This document shows positions 5,505 to 9,785 of a stretch of DNA of 9,785 nt, in pieces (the first letter of the stretch is position 1; every line of letters starts with the position of its first letter). The position numbers and the translations under genes were made by a program. Where the stretch lies: contig JALSRF010000088.1 in NCBI GenBank assembly GCA_026984895.1, positions 1 through 9,785 of the forward strand, in the 5' to 3' direction. The notes below the pieces were generated by a model. That model was not told the origin of the DNA, made no database searches, and saw only the letters and a list, made by a program, of their open reading frames with translations. The DNA comes from Paracoccaceae bacterium (GTDB taxonomy: Bacteria > Pseudomonadota > Alphaproteobacteria > Rhodobacterales > Rhodobacteraceae).

Positions 5505-6368
5505 ATGACCCGAACCGTTTACCTGAATGGCGACTATCTGCCGGAAGAGGAGGCCAAGGTCTCGATCTTCGACCGGGCGTTTCTGATGGCCGACGGGGTT
5601 TACGAGGTGACCAGCGTGCTGGGCGGCAAGCTGATCGATTTCGACGGCCACGCGGCTCGGCTGGAGCGTTCGCTGAAGGAGCTCGACATGGAAATGCCGA
5701 TGCCGGTGGACGCGCTGCTGGAAATCCACCGCGAACTGGTGCGGCTGAACGCGCTGGACGAGGGCATGATCTACCTGCAGGTCACCCGCGGCGCGCCGGG
5801 CGATCGGGATTTCGTCTTTCCCGACCCCGAGACGACGCCGCAGACCGTGGTGCTTTTCACCCAGTCCAAGCCCGGCCTTGCCGACAACCCGGCGGCGAAA
5901 AGGGGGATCAGGGTGATTTCCATCCCCGACATCCGCTGGGGTCGGCGCGACATCAAGACGGTGCAGCTGCTGTATCCGTCCATGGGCAAGATGGCGGCGA
6001 AGAAGGCGGGCTGCGACGACGCCTGGCTGGTCGAGGACGGGCTGGTGACCGAGGGCACCTCCAACAACGCCTATATCGTGAAGGGCGGGCGGATCATCAC
6101 CCGCAACCTGTCCAGCGACATCCTGCACGGCATCACCCGCGCCGCGGTGCTGCGGTTTGCGCGCGAAGCGCAGATGGAGATCGAGGAGCGGCCCTTCACC
6201 ATCGAAGAGGCGCAAGGGGCGGACGAGGCGTTCATCACCTCGGCCAGCACCTTCGTGATGCCGGTGGTCGAGGTGGACGGGGCGAAGCTGGGCGACGGCA
6301 CGCCGGGGCCGGTGGCCACGCGGCTGCGCGAGATCTACCTGGAAGAGGTGAAGAAGGCGGCGGTGTGA
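5505..6368 (+). CDS. dat: D-amino-acid transaminase (fold-type IV PLP enzyme)
   Basis: The 287-aa product has the length and motifs of D-alanine aminotransferases, which exchange amino groups between D-amino acids and 2-oxo acids, typically D-Ala + 2-oxoglutarate to pyruvate + D-Glu. Visible are D-R-A-F-L-M-A-D-G-V-Y-E-V (23-35), Y-L-Q-V-T-R-G (90-96), the PLP-binding lysine K151 in D-I-K-T-V-Q-L-L, E183 in E-G-T-S-N-N (183-188), and S-S-D-I-L-H-G-I-T-R (203-212). In the Bacillus enzyme, Arg98 and His100 in an R-x-H motif bind the substrate carboxylate; here the region reads G-D-R-D-F-V-F-P, with no such histidine. ATG 5505 is chosen because GGAG lies six bases upstream; ATG 5481, overlapping the DUF3800 stop, has no binding site. 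It is probably co-transcribed with DUF3800 and fits the dgcN-dgcA context. A branched-chain or R-amine transaminase is a less likely alternative. Confidence 0.87.
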   Translation: MTRTVYLNGDYLPEEEAKVSIFDRAFLMADGVYEVTSVLGGKLIDFDGHAARLERSLKELDMEMPMPVDALLEIHRELVRLNALDEGMIYLQVTRGAPGDRDFVFPDPETTPQTVVLFTQSKPGLADNPAAKRGIRVISIPDIRWGRRDIKTVQLLYPSMGKMAAKKAGCDDAWLVEDGLVTEGTSNNAYIVKGGRIITRNLSSDILHGITRAAVLRFAREAQMEIEERPFTIEEAQGADEAFITSASTFVMPVVEVDGAKLGDGTPGPVATRLREIYLEEVKKAAV

Positions 6369-6380
6369 GGGGAGGCGGGC

Positions 6381-6881
6381 TCAGAGCCGCTTTTCCATCC
6401 TGAAATTCGTCAGCGCGACGCCGCGGATCGTGACCGTTTTCTTGCGGCACAAAACCCAGCCCTGACGCTTGAAGAACGGGCGCGCAAGGTGGCTGGCATC
6501 GCTGTGCAGTCGGGCAAGGCCGAGGCCGCGCGCCGTATCCTCGAGCTTTCGGTAAAGCGCCAGGGCGACGCCGGTGCCCCGGTGTTCGGGCAAGACGAAG
6601 GCGTGATCCAGCAGCCCGCTGCGGGCCAGTGTCATGAAGCCGACGATTTCGACATCAGTCTCGGCGACGAAGATCCGAAGCCCGCTCAGCCGGGTGCGCC
6701 AGCGCGCGACACCGGATGGCGGCCCGGCCCAGGCGGCGCGCTGTTCTTGCGTGTAATGGTCGCGCGCGCCTTCGAGGACGGCGCGGCGAAAGACATGGGC
6801 GATGGCCCCGGCATCCGCCAATGTGCCGGGGCGCAGTCGGGGCGATCGTTCACGCCTCGGGGGTGCCGACGTTTTCCGCAA
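6381..6881 (-). CDS. GNAT family N-acetyltransferase
   Basis: The 166-aa product is a single GNAT domain that transfers acetyl groups from acetyl-CoA to an amine. The fold begins at R-L-R-P-G-T-L-A-D-A (15-24). The acetyl-CoA pyrophosphate-binding motif is R101-G-T-G-V-A106 (R-x-x-G-x-A) after H-A-F-V-L-P-E-H. The F-F-K-R-Q-G-W near 136-142 is the usual late-strand motif. The overall pattern, including Y-T-x-E-Q-R-A-A-W at 43-51, resembles YafP-type acetyltransferases; the substrate is unknown. No ATG or GTG fits. TTG 6881 has AAGG six bases upstream and is the best start, making the gene overlap the 3' end of the DUF1244 gene by 32 bp. The next in-frame candidates, at 6836 or 6821, would cut into the first strand. 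It ends 12 bp from the convergent dat stop. Confidence 0.85.
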   Translation of the reverse strand: MRKTSAPPRRERSPRLRPGTLADAGAIAHVFRRAVLEGARDHYTQEQRAAWAGPPSGVARWRTRLSGLRIFVAETDVEIVGFMTLARSGLLDHAFVLPEHRGTGVALALYRKLEDTARGLGLARLHSDASHLARPFFKRQGWVLCRKKTVTIRGVALTNFRMEKRL

Positions 6882-7167
6882 AGGCTACCTTGAAATCGGC
6901 CTTCTGCGCGTCGCTGGCTTCGGTCTGGTAGCGCGCCTTCCATTCGGCATAGGGCATGCCGTAGAAGATTTCGCGCGCCTCGTCCTTGCTCATCTCCACC
7001 CCGCGTTCGGCGGCGGCTTCCTGATACCAGCGCGACAGGCAGTTGCGGCAGAAGCCGGCCAGGTTCATCAGGTCGATGTTCTGCACGTCAAGCCGGTCTT
7101 CCATCAGGTGCCTTTTCAGCCGGCGAAAGGCGGCGGCTTCGAGTTCGATGCGGGTCGTGTCGTCCAT
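6850..7167 (-). CDS. DUF1244 family small protein
   Basis: The 105-aa soluble, helix-rich product matches the DUF1244 family, found mainly in alpha- and gammaproteobacteria and without an assigned role. The core is N-L-A-G-F-C-R-N-C-L-S-R-W-Y (35-48), whose C-x-x-C pair could be redox-active or bind metal. E-A-R-E-I-F-Y-G-M-P-Y-A-E-W-K (63-77) follows, as is typical of the family. ATG 7167 is preceded by AAAGGA with eight bases spacing. It lies downstream of pyk and the small membrane protein on the same strand, and its 3' end overlaps the GNAT gene. Family assignment is confident; function is unknown. Confidence 0.93.
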   Translation of the reverse strand: MDDTTRIELEAAAFRRLKRHLMEDRLDVQNIDLMNLAGFCRNCLSRWYQEAAAERGVEMSKDEAREIFYGMPYAEWKARYQTEASDAQKADFKVAFAENVGTPEA

Positions 7168-7206
7168 TTTCGCGGTCCTTTGCAGAATTTCGCGGATGTT
7201 AGCATG

Positions 7207-7280
7207 GGCGTCGGTCCCGACGCCAGTGCCCCCGGCGACCGGCCATTCGCCGGGGCGCAGGCCGGCGCGCGCGCGCCTGC
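7207..7280. repeat. Cluster of three perfect inverted repeats
   Basis: Three GC-rich dyads follow each other: GGCGTCGG-TC-CCGACGCC (7207-7224, 8-bp arms), CCCCGGCGA / TCGCCGGGG (7230-7238 and 7247-7255, 9-bp arms, 8-base loop) and GCAGGC / GCCTGC (7257-7262 and 7275-7280, 12-base loop). The last loop overlaps the self-complementary GGCGCGCGCGCGCC (7264-7277). They fill the gap between the membrane protein stop and the DUF1244 leader. No T tract follows on the minus strand, so they are not standard intrinsic terminators. Transcript processing or partial termination is plausible. Confidence 0.6.
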
Positions 7281-7290
7281 CCGGGGGCGC

Positions 7291-7515
7291 CTAGCGCGTG
7301 AAGCTGGCGATGACGCGGGCGAAGACCTCGGGCACGCTGTCGATGGAGTAGCCCGTCGGCTGGCGGTAGACGGCCGTCAGGACAAGGCCCGCAGCAATGA
7401 CCAGAATGGCCAGTGGCCGGGTCAGCGGCCGGTCCGAGGAAAACGCGTTCAGCAACGACGGAATCGACAGGACTCCGATGATTATTCCGGCAACCATGAG
7501 GTAGTCGTTAACCAT
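7291..7515 (-). CDS. Small two-helix membrane protein, unknown function
   Basis: The 74-aa product has two hydrophobic segments, about residues 5-24 (rich in I, V, L and G) and 34-51 (L-A-I-L-V-I-A-A-G-L-V-L-T-A-V). A short charged loop, S-S-D-R-P-L-T-R-P, joins them, so it is very likely an inner-membrane hairpin. The remaining C-terminal 23 residues are soluble. ATG 7515 has a weak GAGAGAG site nine bases upstream. It follows pyk by 34 bp in the same direction, consistent with one transcript. I do not recognise a named family, although similar small proteins beside pyk are familiar from Rhodobacteraceae. GC and coding bias match the neighbours. Confidence 0.8.
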   Translation of the reverse strand: MVNDYLMVAGIIIGVLSIPSLLNAFSSDRPLTRPLAILVIAAGLVLTAVYRQPTGYSIDSVPEVFARVIASFTR

Positions 7516-7549
7516 TTCGTCAGGCTCTCTCGCGATGTGGGACGGAACG

Positions 7550-8995
<1,446 letters not shown>

Positions 8996-9147
8996 GGGGG
9001 GTCGCGACTCCGGTTGCTGGTGGTGTGCGGGCGGTTTGTTAGCGGTCACAGGGTTGGGGGATGTATGGCCGAAAAAATCGGCGCGGGCAACTGGCGCTTG
9101 GGTGCGTCCGGGCTTATGCAATGGGCGCAGATGCAGGTGGAACGCCA
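8996..9147. promoter_or_regulatory. Divergent pyk / amidohydrolase intergenic region
   Basis: On the minus strand TTGCCC (9090-9085) and CATACA (9067-9062) are 17 bp apart, a weak candidate promoter for pyk. The spacer contains the dyad GCCGA-AAAAA-TCGGC (9068-9082), which could be an operator. For the plus-strand gene no well-spaced promoter is evident; its binding site is AGGTGG (9135-9140). The region holds no supported gene. Confidence 0.35.
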
Positions 9148-9785
9148 ATGACGACCAGAGCAAGCGAAATCATCGGAGCGCAGCGCGACACGCGGTGGCT
9201 GATCGCCTGCGACCATGCCTCGAACGCGGTGCCGCGCAGCGTGAACGGCGGTGACCTGGGGCTGCCGCCCGAGGAGATGGCCCGCCACATCGCCTACGAT
9301 ATCGGCGCGGCAGGGGTGACGCGCCACCTGGCAGAATTGCTGCACGCGCGCGCAATCCTGAGCACCTTCTCGCGCCTCGTGATCGACCCGAACCGGGGCG
9401 AGGACGACCCGACGCTGGTGATGCGCGTCTACGATCACACCATCATCCCCGGCAACCGGCACATCGACGATGCCGAAATCGCCCGCCGCCTGGAGGCATG
9501 GCACCGCCCCTATCACGCCGCCTATGCCGATCTGGCGGCACAGGTGGAGGATACCGTTATCGTGGCGGTGCACAGCTTTACCCCGCGGCTGAATTCGCGC
9601 GCGCCGCGGCCCTGGCATGTCGGGCTGCTGTTTGCCGACGACCAGAGGCTGTCGGCGCCGCTGCTGGCCCGCCTGCGCGCCCAGGGCGATCTGTGCGTCG
9701 GTGCGAACGAGCCCTACGCCGGCCATCTGCCCGGCGATTCGATCGACCGCCACGCGCTGAAAAGCGGCCGGCCGAACGTGCTGAT
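9148..9785 (+). CDS. N-formylglutamate amidohydrolase family protein (partial, 3' end missing)
   Basis: About 212 codons are present and the frame is open at the window edge. The family consists of zinc-dependent amidohydrolases; its best-known member, HutG, converts N-formyl-L-glutamate to glutamate and formate. Visible motifs are A-C-D-H-A-S-N (20-26), S-R-L-V-I-D-P-N-R (75-83) with E-D-D-P after it, and V-H-S-F-T-P (141-146), which carry the metal- and substrate-binding His, Asp and Arg residues of the family. ATG 9148 is chosen because AGGTGG lies seven bases upstream; an in-frame ATG at 9121 has no binding site. No other hut genes are nearby, so a histidine-degradation role is not supported. 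Members of this family next to pyk in Rhodobacteraceae are of unproven substrate; N-acyl-glutamate or another N-acyl amino acid is possible. Confidence 0.9.
   Translation, partial: MTTRASEIIGAQRDTRWLIACDHASNAVPRSVNGGDLGLPPEEMARHIAYDIGAAGVTRHLAELLHARAILSTFSRLVIDPNRGEDDPTLVMRVYDHTIIPGNRHIDDAEIARRLEAWHRPYHAAYADLAAQVEDTVIVAVHSFTPRLNSRAPRPWHVGLLFADDQRLSAPLLARLRAQGDLCVGANEPYAGHLPGDSIDRHALKSGRPNVL

Noticed and set aside
6369..6380. Possible bidirectional terminator between convergent dat and the GNAT gene
   Set aside because: The 12-base gap (GGGGAGGCGGGC) has no dyad or T tract.

Overview
The window looks like chromosomal DNA of a marine alphaproteobacterium of the Rhodobacteraceae (Roseobacter group). 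The reasons are high GC with strong G/C bias at third codon positions, an Mcl1-type malyl-CoA lyase, the dgcN-dgcA pair, a pyk / small membrane protein / DUF1244 cluster, and two copies of an intergenic element containing GCCTCCGGCGGGGATATTT, which I recall as common in this family. No tRNA, rRNA, CRISPR array, transposase or integrase is visible.

Layout. Positions 1-2278 are on the minus strand: the first codons of an unidentified gene (1-62), accA (187-1149, acetyl-CoA carboxylase alpha subunit) and mcl1 (1319-2278, L-malyl-CoA/beta-methylmalyl-CoA lyase). A relatively AT-rich 286-bp divergent region separates mcl1 from a plus-strand group: dgcN (2565-3566), dgcA (3637-4605), a DUF3800 gene (4738-5484) and a D-amino-acid transaminase, dat (5505-6368). 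dat converges, 12 bp apart, on a minus-strand group read in the order pyk (8995-7550), a 74-aa membrane protein (7515-7291), a DUF1244 protein (7167-6850) and a GNAT acetyltransferase (6881-6381). Divergent from pyk is an N-formylglutamate amidohydrolase family gene that begins at 9148 and leaves the window.

How the genes fit together. The central group is a likely D-glutamate/D-alanine salvage locus. A D-amino-acid transaminase can pass the amino group of D-alanine to 2-oxoglutarate, giving D-glutamate. DgcN N-acetylates D-glutamate and DgcA racemises N-acetyl-D-glutamate to N-acetyl-L-glutamate, which a deacylase can release as L-glutamate. The flanking genes are central carbon metabolism: accA, mcl1 (glyoxylate and acetyl-/propionyl-CoA exchange) and pyk.

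The most unusual part is the DUF3800 gene between dgcA and dat. It has lower GC than its neighbours and its own good sigma70-type promoter (TTGACG-N17-TAGATT). The promoter spacer is filled by two interlocked perfect inverted repeats. The leader that follows can fold a perfect Shine-Dalgarno sequence into a stem. This looks like a separately controlled cargo gene placed inside a metabolic operon. The protein also carries a substitution in the family's signature motif.
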